This document shows, in pieces, positions 1-9,029 of a stretch of DNA of 64,000 nt. The position numbers and the translations under genes are program-made. Source of the stretch: Paenarthrobacter nitroguajacolicus. Its GTDB lineage: Bacteria; Actinomycetota; Actinomycetes; Actinomycetales; Micrococcaceae. The stretch covers positions 124,001-188,000 of the forward strand of contig NZ_VNFK01000002.1 of assembly GCF_007786235.1 (NCBI RefSeq), given 5' to 3'. Under the pieces are notes generated by a model that had not been told where the DNA came from, made no database searches, and saw only the letters and a program-made list of their open reading frames with translations. Every line of letters begins with the position of its first letter. The stretch's first letter is position 1.

Positions 1-172
1 CTGTATCAAGATTGGCCAGTGGGGACAGGAAGGCCCGCTCTCCAAGGAGGATGCCCAGCCGTTCAGCAATGCCCTCTTGGTACTCGAGCTGCGCCTCGCG
101 CTCGGAATCCGCGGCTGAGCCCCAGAACGTCCAGGGCGAATAGTCGTACTTAAGATCGTGCCGGGGATTCAC
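1..172 (-). CDS. Acyltransferase (hexapeptide-repeat type), N-terminal part
   Basis: The gene reads leftward out of the window, so only about 57 N-terminal codons are present. The start is a GTG at 170-172, preceded by GGAG with 8 bases of spacing. The fragment contains YDYSPWTFW and later GERAFLSPLANL. To me this resembles the N-terminal region of actinobacterial left-handed beta-helix acyltransferases, where a short lead-in ends in 'FGERCFVSP..A'. The repeats themselves lie outside the window, so the family is inferred from partial similarity. A LacI-type palindrome sits about 50 bases upstream. Substrate unknown. Confidence 0.55.
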   Translation of the reverse strand, partial: MNPRHDLKYDYSPWTFWGSAADSEREAQLEYQEGIAERLGILLGERAFLSPLANLDT

Positions 173-213
173 GTTGTTGTCTCCGCAATCAGGGATAGGG
201 GCCACATGGCTGG

Positions 214-232
214 AACGGGAAAGCGCTTGCCA
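214..232. promoter_or_regulatory. LacI-family-like operator
   Basis: The perfect 8-bp palindrome AAGCGCTT lies at 221-228 in the context GGGAAAGCGCTTGCC, about 50 bases upstream of the leftward acyltransferase start. The centre CG inside an A/T-flanked palindrome is the usual shape of LacI/GalR-family operators. The palindrome is seen; its use as an operator is inference. The rest of 173-304 shows nothing else. Confidence 0.35.
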
Positions 233-304
233 TCATTATTGGCTGGCCTACAAGCCCGGTCAACGCCTGGCCGCTAAACGATCAGAACTGAAAGGGCCAG
301 GTGG

Positions 305-1198
305 TCACTGGCGAAGGTTCTGGCGCACGACTTCTGACGACTGCGGGGTCAGCTGGGTTGCCGCCCAACTCGCAAGCAGAGTCAGGGCATCAGCGGTGCC
401 CGTGCCGGGCTCAGCGTTGTAGACCGTGAGGGTCAAGCCGGAGTCGGCCGATAGTTCAAGGGCTTCATAGAGTAAATGCAGGTCTCCCACGATCCGGTGC
501 CGGAAGTGCTTCTTCCCGGTGTAGTGCAGCCGGACGTTGTGGGAGGCCCAGCGGACCCTGAATTCCTCGCTGCGGGTGGAAAGTTCGCCCACCAGGTCGC
601 TGAGTCCGCGGTCGTAGGGATCTCGGCCTGCCTCTGTACGCATGATGGCCACGGTGTCGTTGGCTGCTCGTTCCCAGTCCGTGTAGAAGTCGTGGCTGCG
701 GGGGTCGAGGAACAGGAAGCGGGCATGGTTGGGCGGACCGGCGGGGCTGTCATGGATATCGGCGTAGAGTGCCCGTCCCAAGGCGTTGGTGGCCAGAATG
801 TCCAAGCGTCCATTTCGGACAAACGCCGGTGACTGCGTGATCGCGTCCAGCGTGAGTTGCACTCCAGGTCGAATGGCTTGCTTCCGCACCGGTCGCCGCC
901 GTGCTCTGCCGCCGTCGCTCGCTGCCCGGGCGAGGTCGTACAAATGCGCCCGTTCTGCGTCATCCAGTTGCAACGCGCCAGCCAGTGACTCCAGGACGCT
1001 TTCCGAAACGCCTGAGAGGTTACCGCGCTCAAGACGCGTGTAATACTCCACGCTCACACCAGCAAGCATGGCTACCTCACCGCGTCGTAGCCCCGGCACG
1101 CGCCTGTTCCCGCCGTAGGCGGCGAGCCCCGCTTGTTCGGGAGTGATCTTGGCCCGCCGAGTGGCCAGGAAGTCGCGCGTCTCAGTCCGGTTGTCCAT
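305..1198 (-). CDS. XRE-family regulator with MmyB-like ligand domain
   Basis: 297 aa. An N-terminal helix-turn-helix (about residues 35-62, with RRGEVAMLAGVSVEYYTRLERG-like spacing) is followed by a long C-terminal domain. In that domain WRAL-like elements, a 'FLDPRSHDFYTDWE' segment and 'RWASHNVRLH' match the MmyB-like ligand-binding domain of actinobacterial regulators. The ATG start has GGAAG just upstream. The gene is divergent from the zinc alcohol dehydrogenase at 1329 with a 130-bp shared gap, so it most likely controls that gene. Such pairs are common in soil actinobacteria. The inducer is unknown. Confidence 0.85.
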   Translation of the reverse strand: MDNRTETRDFLATRRAKITPEQAGLAAYGGNRRVPGLRRGEVAMLAGVSVEYYTRLERGNLSGVSESVLESLAGALQLDDAERAHLYDLARAASDGGRARRRPVRKQAIRPGVQLTLDAITQSPAFVRNGRLDILATNALGRALYADIHDSPAGPPNHARFLFLDPRSHDFYTDWERAANDTVAIMRTEAGRDPYDRGLSDLVGELSTRSEEFRVRWASHNVRLHYTGKKHFRHRIVGDLHLLYEALELSADSGLTLTVYNAEPGTGTADALTLLASWAATQLTPQSSEVVRQNLRQ

Positions 1199-1328
1199 GC
1201 TTCCAAATGTAGGCGTTTTGACCTGCTGAGGGAGTCCCTGCCATTACCCCTAACAGCAGTAACTCCTTTCACCCAGGGAAAGAGGGTTAGATGGAAAGCA
1301 TCCACAACGTTCACCACGCAGGAGAAAC

Positions 1329-2372
1329 ATGCCTACCGCTAACGCTTACGCTGCCCCCTCGGCTACGGGCGACCTGACCCTCACCACTATCGAACGCCGC
1401 GACGTCGGCCCCAACGACGTCAGCATCGACATCAAGTTCGCCGGCATTTGCCACTCTGACATCCACACTGTGCGGGGCGATTGGGGCCCACAGCAGTATC
1501 CGCTGGCGCCCGGCCACGAAATCGCGGGCATCGTCACCGAAGTTGGCTCGGATGTCTCCAAACACAAGGTGGGCGACCGGGTTGGCGTTGGCTGCATGGT
1601 CAACTCGTGCAAGGAATGCAAGCATTGCCTGGCCGGGGAAGAACAGTACTGCCTCAACGGAAACGTCGGTACATATGGGTCCGTTGACCGTGACGGCACC
1701 ATCACCCAAGGCGGCTACACCAGCCACGTCGTGGTTAACGAAGACTTTGTTGTCACGATCCCGGAAGGCCTGGACCTGGACGTCGCCGCGCCGCTGCTGT
1801 GTGCCGGTATTACCACCTACTCACCCCTGCACCACTGGGGTGCCGGCCCCGGCAAAAAGGTTGCCGTTGTTGGTCTTGGCGGCCTTGGCCACATGGCCGT
1901 GAAGCTCGCCCACGCCATGGGCGCGGAGGTGACAGTCCTCTCACAATCCTTGAAGAAAATGGAGGACGGTCTCCAGCTGGGCGCGGACCACTACTACGCC
2001 ACCAGCGATCCGTCCACGTTCGAACAGCTCGGCGGGACGTTCGACCTCATCATCAACACGGTCAGTGCGTCCATCGACATCAGCGCCTACCTGCAGCTGC
2101 TGACGCTGGATGGCACGCTTGTCAACGTTGGTGCTCCGGCGGAGCCGTTGCCGGTGAACGTTTTTTCATTGATCACCGGTCGTCGCCGTTTTGCCGGTTC
2201 TGCGATTGGCGGCATCCGCGAAACGCAGGAGATGTTGAACTTCTGCGCGGAGCACGGCCTGGGTGCCGAGATCGAGGTCATTCCGGCCAGCAAGATCAAC
2301 GAGGCCTATGAGCGTGTGCTCGCCTCGGACGTCCGCTACCGCTTCGTCATTGACGCCTCCACCATCGGCTAG
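1329..2372 (+). CDS. NAD(P)-dependent zinc alcohol dehydrogenase (YahK/CAD-type)
   Basis: 347 aa, medium-chain dehydrogenase. Catalytic zinc ligands are visible as C41 (GICHSD), H63-E64 (PGHE) and C158. The structural zinc site is C94, C97, C100 and C108. The Rossmann motif GLGGLG lies at about 182-187. The overall order matches the YahK/cinnamyl-alcohol-dehydrogenase branch, which reduces aldehydes to alcohols in the cytoplasm. The start is an ATG with AGGAGA a few bases upstream. It is divergent from an MmyB-like regulator and ends before a clear terminator, so it is probably a single-gene unit that detoxifies aldehydes. Confidence 0.9.
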   Translation: MPTANAYAAPSATGDLTLTTIERRDVGPNDVSIDIKFAGICHSDIHTVRGDWGPQQYPLAPGHEIAGIVTEVGSDVSKHKVGDRVGVGCMVNSCKECKHCLAGEEQYCLNGNVGTYGSVDRDGTITQGGYTSHVVVNEDFVVTIPEGLDLDVAAPLLCAGITTYSPLHHWGAGPGKKVAVVGLGGLGHMAVKLAHAMGAEVTVLSQSLKKMEDGLQLGADHYYATSDPSTFEQLGGTFDLIINTVSASIDISAYLQLLTLDGTLVNVGAPAEPLPVNVFSLITGRRRFAGSAIGGIRETQEMLNFCAEHGLGAEIEVIPASKINEAYERVLASDVRYRFVIDASTIG

Positions 2373-2393
2373 AAGCCACGGCACCACCGATCA

Positions 2394-2425
2394 GGCCGCG
2401 CTCCCTCACGGGGTCGCGGCCTTTT
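2394..2425 (+). terminator. Intrinsic terminator after alcohol dehydrogenase
   Basis: GGCCGCG at 2394-2400 pairs with CGCGGCC at 2415-2421, and the stem is followed directly by TTTT. It separates the dehydrogenase from the downstream helicase gene. Confidence 0.8.
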
Positions 2426-2454
2426 CGGTGCCGCGCAACAGGGACAATGGACAG

Positions 2455-5079
2455 GTGACTTTCAGACTGGACACCATGGGGACGGGGCTGGTCTTTGCTG
2501 ATTCCCTCAAGGACCTGGCTGCGGCCCTGACAGAACAGGGCGACGGCGGCACGGCAGTAGTGCAGGCGCCGCCCGGCACGGGCAAGACCACGTTGGTGCC
2601 GCCGCTGCTTGCCAATCTTCTGGACCAGCGGCACGGTGTTCGGCCCCGTGTCGTCGTCACCCAACCCCGACGTGTTGCGGCCCGTTCAGCCGCTCGTCGC
2701 CTTGCCGTGCTGGACGGCAGCCGCCTTGGCGACCGCGTGGGTTATACCGTCCGCGGGGAAAGCAAAACGAGCCAGGACACGGTGGTTGAATTCGTCACAC
2801 CAGGCATACTCCTCCGACGACTCCTCGCCGACCCCGGACTTGAGGACATCCACGCCGTGGTCCTTGATGAGGTGCATGAGCGTGGACTGGAAACAGATCT
2901 GCTGGTGGGCATGCTCGCCGAAGTCCACGAACTTCGCGGCGACCTCATGCTCGTCGCCATGTCGGCCACCCTTGACGCACCGCGTTTCGCCGCGCTGTTG
3001 GGAGGAAGCACCCACGACGGCGGCGGGCCGGCTCCCGTTGTTGACTGTCCCTCAGCGTTGCACCCCTTGGAAGTGGTATGGGTTCCGGGCAGGGAACAGA
3101 GGCTGGATGGCAGGGGAGTGGCACGGGCCTTCCTCGATCACGTCGCCCGCACGGCGGCCGCGGCGCACGCGTCAGCGTTGCTGCTGAATCCCGATGTGGA
3201 CGCCTTGGTGTTCCTTCCAGGCGCGCGTGAAGTATCCGACGTCGCCAGCCGCCTCCGCGCGCAGGTGCAAGGAGGCGTTGAGGTACTTGAATTGCATGGC
3301 CAGATCGGCCCGGAGGCCCAGGACCGCGCCATCTCCGGCCGGGAACCGGGAGGCCCGCCACGGATCATCGTGTCCACGTCGTTGGCGGAATCCTCGCTCA
3401 CTGTCCCGGGGGTGCGGCTGGTGATAGATTCCGGGCTTTCCCGCGAACCCCGCCGCGATGCGGGGCGGGGGATGACGGGCCTGGTAACGGTCTCCTGTTC
3501 CCGCGCATCCGCTGATCAGCGGGCGGGCCGCGCTGCGCGACAAGGACCCGGTACGGTAGTTCGCTGTTACGACCAACAGGCTTTTGCCGCTGCTCCCGCA
3601 CATCAAACCCCCGAAATTTCGGTCGCGGACCTGACCGGTGCTGCCTTGGTTCTTGCCTGCTGGGGCGCACCGGGAGGCCGTGGCCTTTCGCTTCCTGACA
3701 CACCGCCCCGGACGGCCATGGACGATGCCGTTGAGGTCCTCCGGGAGTTGGGTGCCGTCGCTGACGATGGGGTAGCCACCGCCTTGGGCAAAACCTTGGC
3801 GCGGGTCCCTGCCGACCCCCGGCTTGCCCGCGCCCTGATCGACGGAGCCGCGGTGGTGGGCCAGCGCGCAGCGGCGGAAATCGTCGCTCTCGTGGCAGGT
3901 GACCATCGGGCACCAGGGGCTGACCTGACCAAGCTGCTGACGTCCCTTCGTTCCGGTTCCGACCCCGGCAGGCGGCGTTTCACTGAGGAGGTGAAGCGCA
4001 TGGAGTCGATAGTGCGGCAGGAAGCGGCCGCCGTCGAGCGTCAGTCCTTGGTCACTGACGTCACCGCGGTGGAGGCTGCTGGACTTGTAGTGGCCTTGGC
4101 CTTCCCGGACCGCGTGGCTCGTCGTGTTCCAGGCGATGGAACCACCACGTACCTGTTGTCGTCGGGGACGCGGGCCGGCTTGCCGGCAGGAAGCCCGTTG
4201 TCCGGCCAGGATTGGCTCGCCATCGCCGAAGTGTCGCGCGCCCAAGGCCGGGACGCTGCCGGAACCGGGGCGGTCATCCGTGCGGCGGCCCCATTGTCTG
4301 CTGAACTGGCGGAAGCTGCAGCGCCGGGGCTGCTGGAAGAAAGTGTGCAAGCGGCCTTTGGGCAGGGACGGGTGACTGCCCGACTGGAGCGACGCTTGGG
4401 AGCGATCGTCCTCTCATCCACGCCCGTTCGCGCCACCCCGGAGGCAGGACGCCAGGCCGTCGCCGAGGCACTCGGAAAGTCCGGACTGTCCATGATCGGC
4501 TGGTCAACCTCCGCTGATGCCCTGCGGCGGCGGCTCGCGCTGTTGCATCGTGAGCTCGGCCCACCGTGGCCCGACGTGAGTGAATCGAGTCTGTTGGCCA
4601 GGCTGGAGGAGTGGCTTGCCCCTGAACTGGAGGCCATGGCCACGGGCACCCCCGCACGATCCATCAACCTCACGGACCCACTGCGGCGCCTTCTGCCTTG
4701 GCCGGAGGCCACCCGCCTGGACGACCTGGTGCCTGAACGCTTGGCGGTGCCCAGCGGTTCTCGCGTGCGGATCGACTACCCGGAGGCTTCCGATGGCAGC
4801 AGTCAGCCCGACGGCGGCCGGCCTGTGGTGGCGGTTAAGCTCCAGGAGTGTTTCGGCTGGGACAGCACCCCTCATGTGGTGGACGGCAGGGTGCCGGTGC
4901 TGTTCCATCTGCTGTCCCCGGCAGGCAGGCCGCTGGCCGTCACGGACGACCTCGCGTCGTTCTGGTCCGGGCCCTATGCGCAGGTCAGGGCCGAGATGCG
5001 TGGGCGCTACCCCAGGCATCCCTGGCCCGAAGACCCGTGGACTGCGCCTGCTACGGCCAAGACCAAAAACCGTATGTAG
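2455..5079 (+). CDS. hrpB: ATP-dependent helicase HrpB
   Basis: About 874 aa from the GTG at 2455; ATG 2476 is the alternative. The reading frame is open further upstream, but that part overlaps the dehydrogenase and its terminator and does not look like HrpB. The N-terminus 'LVFADSLKDLAAAL' fits the family start. Motifs: Walker A PPGTGKTT (about 39-46), QPRRVAARS, DEVHERG (about 138-144), SATLD, and the DEAH helicase C-terminal core ending with QRAGRAAR. The HrpB-specific C-terminal half reaches 'PRHPWPEDPW'. It is a DEAH-box RNA helicase; its physiological role in actinobacteria is poorly defined. It runs convergent to the amidohydrolase with 10 bases between the stops. Confidence 0.92.
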   Translation: MTFRLDTMGTGLVFADSLKDLAAALTEQGDGGTAVVQAPPGTGKTTLVPPLLANLLDQRHGVRPRVVVTQPRRVAARSAARRLAVLDGSRLGDRVGYTVRGESKTSQDTVVEFVTPGILLRRLLADPGLEDIHAVVLDEVHERGLETDLLVGMLAEVHELRGDLMLVAMSATLDAPRFAALLGGSTHDGGGPAPVVDCPSALHPLEVVWVPGREQRLDGRGVARAFLDHVARTAAAAHASALLLNPDVDALVFLPGAREVSDVASRLRAQVQGGVEVLELHGQIGPEAQDRAISGREPGGPPRIIVSTSLAESSLTVPGVRLVIDSGLSREPRRDAGRGMTGLVTVSCSRASADQRAGRAARQGPGTVVRCYDQQAFAAAPAHQTPEISVADLTGAALVLACWGAPGGRGLSLPDTPPRTAMDDAVEVLRELGAVADDGVATALGKTLARVPADPRLARALIDGAAVVGQRAAAEIVALVAGDHRAPGADLTKLLTSLRSGSDPGRRRFTEEVKRMESIVRQEAAAVERQSLVTDVTAVEAAGLVVALAFPDRVARRVPGDGTTTYLLSSGTRAGLPAGSPLSGQDWLAIAEVSRAQGRDAAGTGAVIRAAAPLSAELAEAAAPGLLEESVQAAFGQGRVTARLERRLGAIVLSSTPVRATPEAGRQAVAEALGKSGLSMIGWSTSADALRRRLALLHRELGPPWPDVSESSLLARLEEWLAPELEAMATGTPARSINLTDPLRRLLPWPEATRLDDLVPERLAVPSGSRVRIDYPEASDGSSQPDGGRPVVAVKLQECFGWDSTPHVVDGRVPVLFHLLSPAGRPLAVTDDLASFWSGPYAQVRAEMRGRYPRHPWPEDPWTAPATAKTKNRM

Positions 5080-5089
5080 TTCCTTCCGG

Positions 5090-6721
5090 CTACGCCAGAC
5101 GTTCCAGCAGGAACTGAATTTCGCCGTCCACGAAGGTCCCCAGCACGCTGCTGGCGGCGAACTCGTCCGGATCCGCGGTCAAGGGATCGAGTTCGAACGC
5201 AGTGAAGTCTGCGCGCTTCCCTACTGTGATCGAGCCTGAGACGTCCCAGAGCCCGGCGGCCTTGGCCGCGTGCGAGGTGTAGCCCTCAAGGGCTTGGAGT
5301 GCACTAAGGGCCTGTGACGGCGCGATGGGTTCCTGCTCTGGCGCTCCGGAACGGCGCCGCAGCTGGGCATCGGCCATGATCGGCAGGGGCTCATAGGGAG
5401 CGATCGGCCAGTCAGAGCCAATGCCCAGGGTCACTCCGGCCTCGCGAAGATCCCGGCACCGCCACGCCCGGTCGGCACGCTCCGCCCCGAGACGCGTGGA
5501 CCAGTTATCGCTGTGGTCGGCGAGGGAGTAATGCGTGCAATGCGTCGGCTGCATGCTGGCGACCACACCCGTTCCCTTGAAACGGTCCACGAGATCATCC
5601 GGCACGGTCTCCAGGTGCTCGATCCTGTGGACGGTCCCGCGCAGAATGTCTGCCGGCACAAGACCCCGCAGTGATTCCAAGGCATCCAACACGTGTTCCA
5701 CTCCTGCATCACCAATCGCATGCGTCGCCGTGGGGATGCCGCGGGAAGCGAAATACTGGACAGCGCCCGTGTATTCCTCCGGCCGTGGCCAGAACGGTGC
5801 CGTGGACTGGCCATACAGGTCCGGTTCGTAGAGCCAGGCAGTGCCATTATCCACGGTTCCATCGACGAACAGCTTGATGGCTTCAATGGACCAGCGTCGG
5901 CCTCCCGTGCCAATGGTCCGGGCAAGTTCTTTCCACTCGCCTTCGCCGCTGCCCGGCATGCACCACGGTGCCGTACGCAGCCGTAGCGGCAGTTCGCCGT
6001 CGTCTTCAAGTGCCTGCAAGAGCGCCGACGATTCGTCACTGTGGTCCATGACATGGCCACCGGTCAGGCCCGAGCGGGCAAAGTCACGCAGGAGCGCGCC
6101 GAGCCTGCTCTTGCGCTCGTCGAATGGTTCCTTGGGTATGTGGCTTTGGACCAGCTCCATCGCGGCGGCTTCGATGAGGAATCCGGTGGGGACGCCGTCA
6201 CTATCGCACACCACTTCCGACGCTTGCTCGAATTCGTACCGGCCGTGGATTCCGGCCACGGCCAGTGCACGACTGTTGGCCACCGCCGAGTGCCCGTCGA
6301 ACAGCCGGATGAATGCGGGCTTACCGTCGCTGACGTCGTCCAGCACGTTGCGGTGCAGAGGCGCTGTACCGAAAGCGTTCGGGTTCAGTCCCCACCCGCG
6401 CAACCAGTCGACGTCGCGCGCTGCTTCTGTCCGCAGGAGCGCACGGACTTCCTCCAGCGTCGACGCGCTGGAGAGGTCCACGCCGATAGTGAGGTCCAAT
6501 CCGAACACTGGGTGGATGTGGCAGTCCACCAGGCCCGGCGTCAGGGTTGCGCTGCCGAGGTCCACCACGCGCGTGCCGGTGGCCTGCCAGTCCAGTGCGT
6601 CCTGGCGGCTTCCGACGGCGGCTACCACCCCACCGCTGACGGCGACTGCTTGGAGGGGATGGGCATGGTGGCTGTCCAGCGTGTGGATGGTGTCAGCAAG
6701 GACGATGAGGTCAGGAGTCAT
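5090..6721 (-). CDS. YtcJ-like amidohydrolase
   Basis: 543 aa from the ATG at 6721, which has GGAAG 11 bases upstream; a TTG six codons earlier is possible. It carries the metal-dependent amidohydrolase pattern. A small N-terminal beta domain is followed by TPGLVDCHIHP, with H68 and H70 as metal ligands. Then come 'TATHAIGDAGVEHVLDAL', 'HRIEHLE' and 'LGIGSDWPIAPYEPL', typical of the YtcJ/AepA-like branch of exocyclic amidohydrolases. The gene overlaps the 3' end of the upstream APC permease by 11 bases, so transport and hydrolysis of one nitrogenous substrate are probably linked. The substrate cannot be read from sequence. Confidence 0.88.
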   Translation of the reverse strand: MTPDLIVLADTIHTLDSHHAHPLQAVAVSGGVVAAVGSRQDALDWQATGTRVVDLGSATLTPGLVDCHIHPVFGLDLTIGVDLSSASTLEEVRALLRTEAARDVDWLRGWGLNPNAFGTAPLHRNVLDDVSDGKPAFIRLFDGHSAVANSRALAVAGIHGRYEFEQASEVVCDSDGVPTGFLIEAAAMELVQSHIPKEPFDERKSRLGALLRDFARSGLTGGHVMDHSDESSALLQALEDDGELPLRLRTAPWCMPGSGEGEWKELARTIGTGGRRWSIEAIKLFVDGTVDNGTAWLYEPDLYGQSTAPFWPRPEEYTGAVQYFASRGIPTATHAIGDAGVEHVLDALESLRGLVPADILRGTVHRIEHLETVPDDLVDRFKGTGVVASMQPTHCTHYSLADHSDNWSTRLGAERADRAWRCRDLREAGVTLGIGSDWPIAPYEPLPIMADAQLRRRSGAPEQEPIAPSQALSALQALEGYTSHAAKAAGLWDVSGSITVGKRADFTAFELDPLTADPDEFAASSVLGTFVDGEIQFLLERLA

Positions 6722-8168
6722 GGGTTTCGAAGCTTCCAATTCGGGCGAAGTCGTTGGGACGGTTGGCGCGCAGCCTTCGGGCGAGGAGCAGCCCTACCAG
6801 GAAAACGGTGGGCGCCACCAGGAGAAGGATGGTGTTGGTCAGCGCGTCCGCGAAGGTCAGGAGCTCGATATTGACGGCGATCAACGCCACCACCCCGAAC
6901 AAGAGGACGGCCGAGGCAGCGCTGACGGGTATGAGGAACCGGTTGGTGACCGCAGCTGCATTGCGGCGCAGGTAGATGAACGCTGCGACGGACACCAGCC
7001 CTTGCAGCGCGACGATCCCTACGATGCCTGGGGTGTTGACCCAGATCAGCAGGTGCTTGTAGGGGTCGGCGCCGGCAATGGCGCAGATCATGATGACGAT
7101 GGCGGCCAGGACAGTCTGGATCTGCCCGGCACGGTGCGGCGACTTGTACCTGGGGTGGGTCCTGCCGAGGAACGCCGGTAGGATCCCATCCTTGGCGAGC
7201 ATGTAGACGTAGCGGTTGATGGCGTTGTGGAAAGCCAACTGGGAGGCGTACACGCTGGTCACGATGAGCACATACATGACCACCTCGGCCCACGGGCCCA
7301 CGTACTGGCTGATGGTGGCGAAGAACATCCCGTCGGCGAGCTCTCCCGCTGCACTCACCACGTTGCCGTCGCCATAGGCCTGGATAACGGTCCAAACGAT
7401 GAAGGCGTAGAACACGGACATGAAACCAACGGCGATGTAGGTTGCCCTGGGGACGGACTTGTCCGGATTACGTGCTTCCCGGCGGTACAGCACCGTTGAT
7501 TCGAATCCCATGAAGGCCGCGAAGCAAATGGCCAGGATCGCGAGGACGCCAGGGGTGAAAGCGTGCTCCGGGGCGAACGATCCGAAGCTGATGCCTTCCG
7601 CGCCACCTCGCGCCAGGATTCCGACGCCCATGATGGCAAGGATCGCCGTCTCGGCGATGAGCAGAATCCCCAGGACTTTGGCTCCGACGTCGATGCCGCG
7701 GTAACCAAGGAGCCAGACGGCGGCAATAGCCACCAAGGCGACGGCCGGCCATGGCACGTCCAGGCCGAACAGTGTCAGCAGCATGGCCTGGGTTTGGACG
7801 GCGAACAGACCATAGACGCCGATTTGCAGGCAGTTGTAGGAAACGATGGCCAGGACCGCCGCGGCCAGTCCCACTGTCTTGCCCATGGCCAGCGTGATGT
7901 AGGTGTAAAAGCCGCCGGCCGCTTTCACATGCTTGGTCATCGCCATGAAGGAAATGGCAAAGACGAGCAGGACCGCGCCGGCAATGATGTAGCCCATGGG
8001 GGCGCCGATGCCCCCGATGCCAATGGCTACAGGCGCCACGCCGGCCATCACGGTCAAGGGCGCTGCTGCGGAGATCACCAGGAAGGCGATGCCACCGGTG
8101 CCGATCGCGTTCCGTTTGAGTCCATTTCCAGCATCCGCTGCTGGAGGTCGGGTTTCGAGGTCAGGCAT
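6711..8168 (-). CDS. APC-family amino acid/amine permease
   Basis: 485 aa and highly hydrophobic, with about 12 predicted membrane helices. The N-terminal 'GTGGIAFLVISAAAPLTVMAG' and 'AGGFYTYITLAMGKTVG' are typical of the APC superfamily (amino acid-polyamine-organocation). It is the first gene of a two-gene operon with the amidohydrolase. The ATG start has AGAGGA five bases upstream. The promoter lies in the 159-bp gap shared with a TetR gene. A perfect palindrome covers the expected transcription start, so repression by the neighbouring TetR protein is likely. Confidence 0.88.
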   Translation of the reverse strand: MPDLETRPPAADAGNGLKRNAIGTGGIAFLVISAAAPLTVMAGVAPVAIGIGGIGAPMGYIIAGAVLLVFAISFMAMTKHVKAAGGFYTYITLAMGKTVGLAAAVLAIVSYNCLQIGVYGLFAVQTQAMLLTLFGLDVPWPAVALVAIAAVWLLGYRGIDVGAKVLGILLIAETAILAIMGVGILARGGAEGISFGSFAPEHAFTPGVLAILAICFAAFMGFESTVLYRREARNPDKSVPRATYIAVGFMSVFYAFIVWTVIQAYGDGNVVSAAGELADGMFFATISQYVGPWAEVVMYVLIVTSVYASQLAFHNAINRYVYMLAKDGILPAFLGRTHPRYKSPHRAGQIQTVLAAIVIMICAIAGADPYKHLLIWVNTPGIVGIVALQGLVSVAAFIYLRRNAAAVTNRFLIPVSAASAVLLFGVVALIAVNIELLTFADALTNTILLLVAPTVFLVGLLLARRLRANRPNDFARIGSFETHDS

Positions 8169-8223
8169 GGGGGTCCTCTGAGTTCATGGGGAGGGAAGTC
8201 TTCACAATGAGCCGAACGCTTAG

Positions 8224-8268
8224 CGAAAGGCTTTCGTTTATGGTAGGTCCTTGTGACCGGCGGCACAA
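8224..8268 (-). promoter_or_regulatory. Permease promoter with TetR-type operator
   Basis: Leftward -35 TTGTGC (8268-8263), 17-base spacer, -10 TACCAT (8245-8240). The 13-bp palindrome CGAAAG-G-CTTTCG lies at 8224-8236, across the predicted start point. A protein bound there would block transcription. The neighbouring TetR regulator is the natural candidate. Confidence 0.6.
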
Positions 8269-8327
8269 TACCTTGACGCAAAGTTCTGGCTAGAGTCGTA
8301 ACAACAACCTTGAATGGAGACACCCGT

Positions 8328-8945
8328 ATGGCACGCCCGCTGGTCCCGCTGATATCCATCGATGCCCTCGTCACTGCCGCCCTGGAACTGGTGGATGAAG
8401 CGGGGGACTTCAGCCTGCCAAAGCTCGCAAAACGCATCGGGGTCAGCCAGTCCTCCATCTACAACCACGTCAGTGGCCGGGAAGAGATCCTTGAGCTGAT
8501 GCGGGGCCGGATTATCTCCGAAAGCCCCTACGCCCTCAAAGACGGAGAGGACTGGGAGGCGGCCCTGCGCGCCATCGTCCGCAGCTATCGTGACGCCTTC
8601 GCCCGCCATCCCAAACTCGCGCCCCTGCTGGTGCTCCAAACCGTCCAGGATGACCAGGTCCTGGCGCTCTACGAAAATCTGGCGGTGGCACTCGAAGGGG
8701 CCGGCTTCCGTGGCCAAGACGTCGTTTCGGCGATCTCCACCATTGACAGTTTCGCCTTGGGCTTCGCACTTGACCTCGCAGCGCCGGACGTTGTGTGGGC
8801 CCCACCAGCACAGGGTTATCCCATGCTCACCCGCGCTTTGGCGGACGCAGGACCGTCCGGGGAGCGCGGCGAAGCCGCCTTCGACTTCGGACTGGAAATA
8901 CTCGTCGCGGGGCTGCGTTCCCGCCTGCAGACGACAGTGCTGTGA
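8328..8945 (+). CDS. TetR-family transcriptional regulator
   Basis: 205 aa from the ATG at 8328, with GGAGA seven bases upstream. The N-terminal helix-turn-helix (about residues 28-55) reads FSLPKLAKRIGVSQSSIYNH, a good TetR recognition helix. The C-terminal half resembles the TetR_C-type ligand domain. It is divergent from the APC permease-amidohydrolase operon, and a palindrome overlaps that operon's start point. Its stop codon lies within the first unit of an 18-bp repeat and overlaps the GTG of the next gene (GTGA), so the two are probably translationally coupled. Confidence 0.87.
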   Translation: MARPLVPLISIDALVTAALELVDEAGDFSLPKLAKRIGVSQSSIYNHVSGREEILELMRGRIISESPYALKDGEDWEAALRAIVRSYRDAFARHPKLAPLLVLQTVQDDQVLALYENLAVALEGAGFRGQDVVSAISTIDSFALGFALDLAAPDVVWAPPAQGYPMLTRALADAGPSGERGEAAFDFGLEILVAGLRSRLQTTVL

Positions 8946-9029
8946 TCGACCACAGTGCTGTGAACTACGTCGGTCCTGTGAATGACGTCGAAACTGTGAA
9001 TGACATCCAAACTGTGAATTTCGCACAGA
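8940..9029 (+). repeat. Five 18-bp tandem repeats starting CTGTGA
   Basis: CTGTGA recurs at exactly 8940, 8958, 8976, 8994 and 9012. Units 3 and 4 differ at only two positions (CTGTGAATGACGTCGAAA and CTGTGAATGACATCCAAA); the others are more diverged. The array contains the TetR stop codon and the first codons of the M50-like gene. Each unit places a GTG in the M50 frame. Confidence 0.85.

Noticed and set aside
2263..2454. 64-codon N-terminal extension of HrpB
   Set aside because: It overlaps the alcohol dehydrogenase end and its terminator in another frame and does not resemble HrpB starts.
8940..9029. Tandem TGTGA as a cluster of CRP/GlxR sites
   Set aside because: The copies are direct repeats without the inverted TCACA half at the right spacing, and they sit inside coding sequence.
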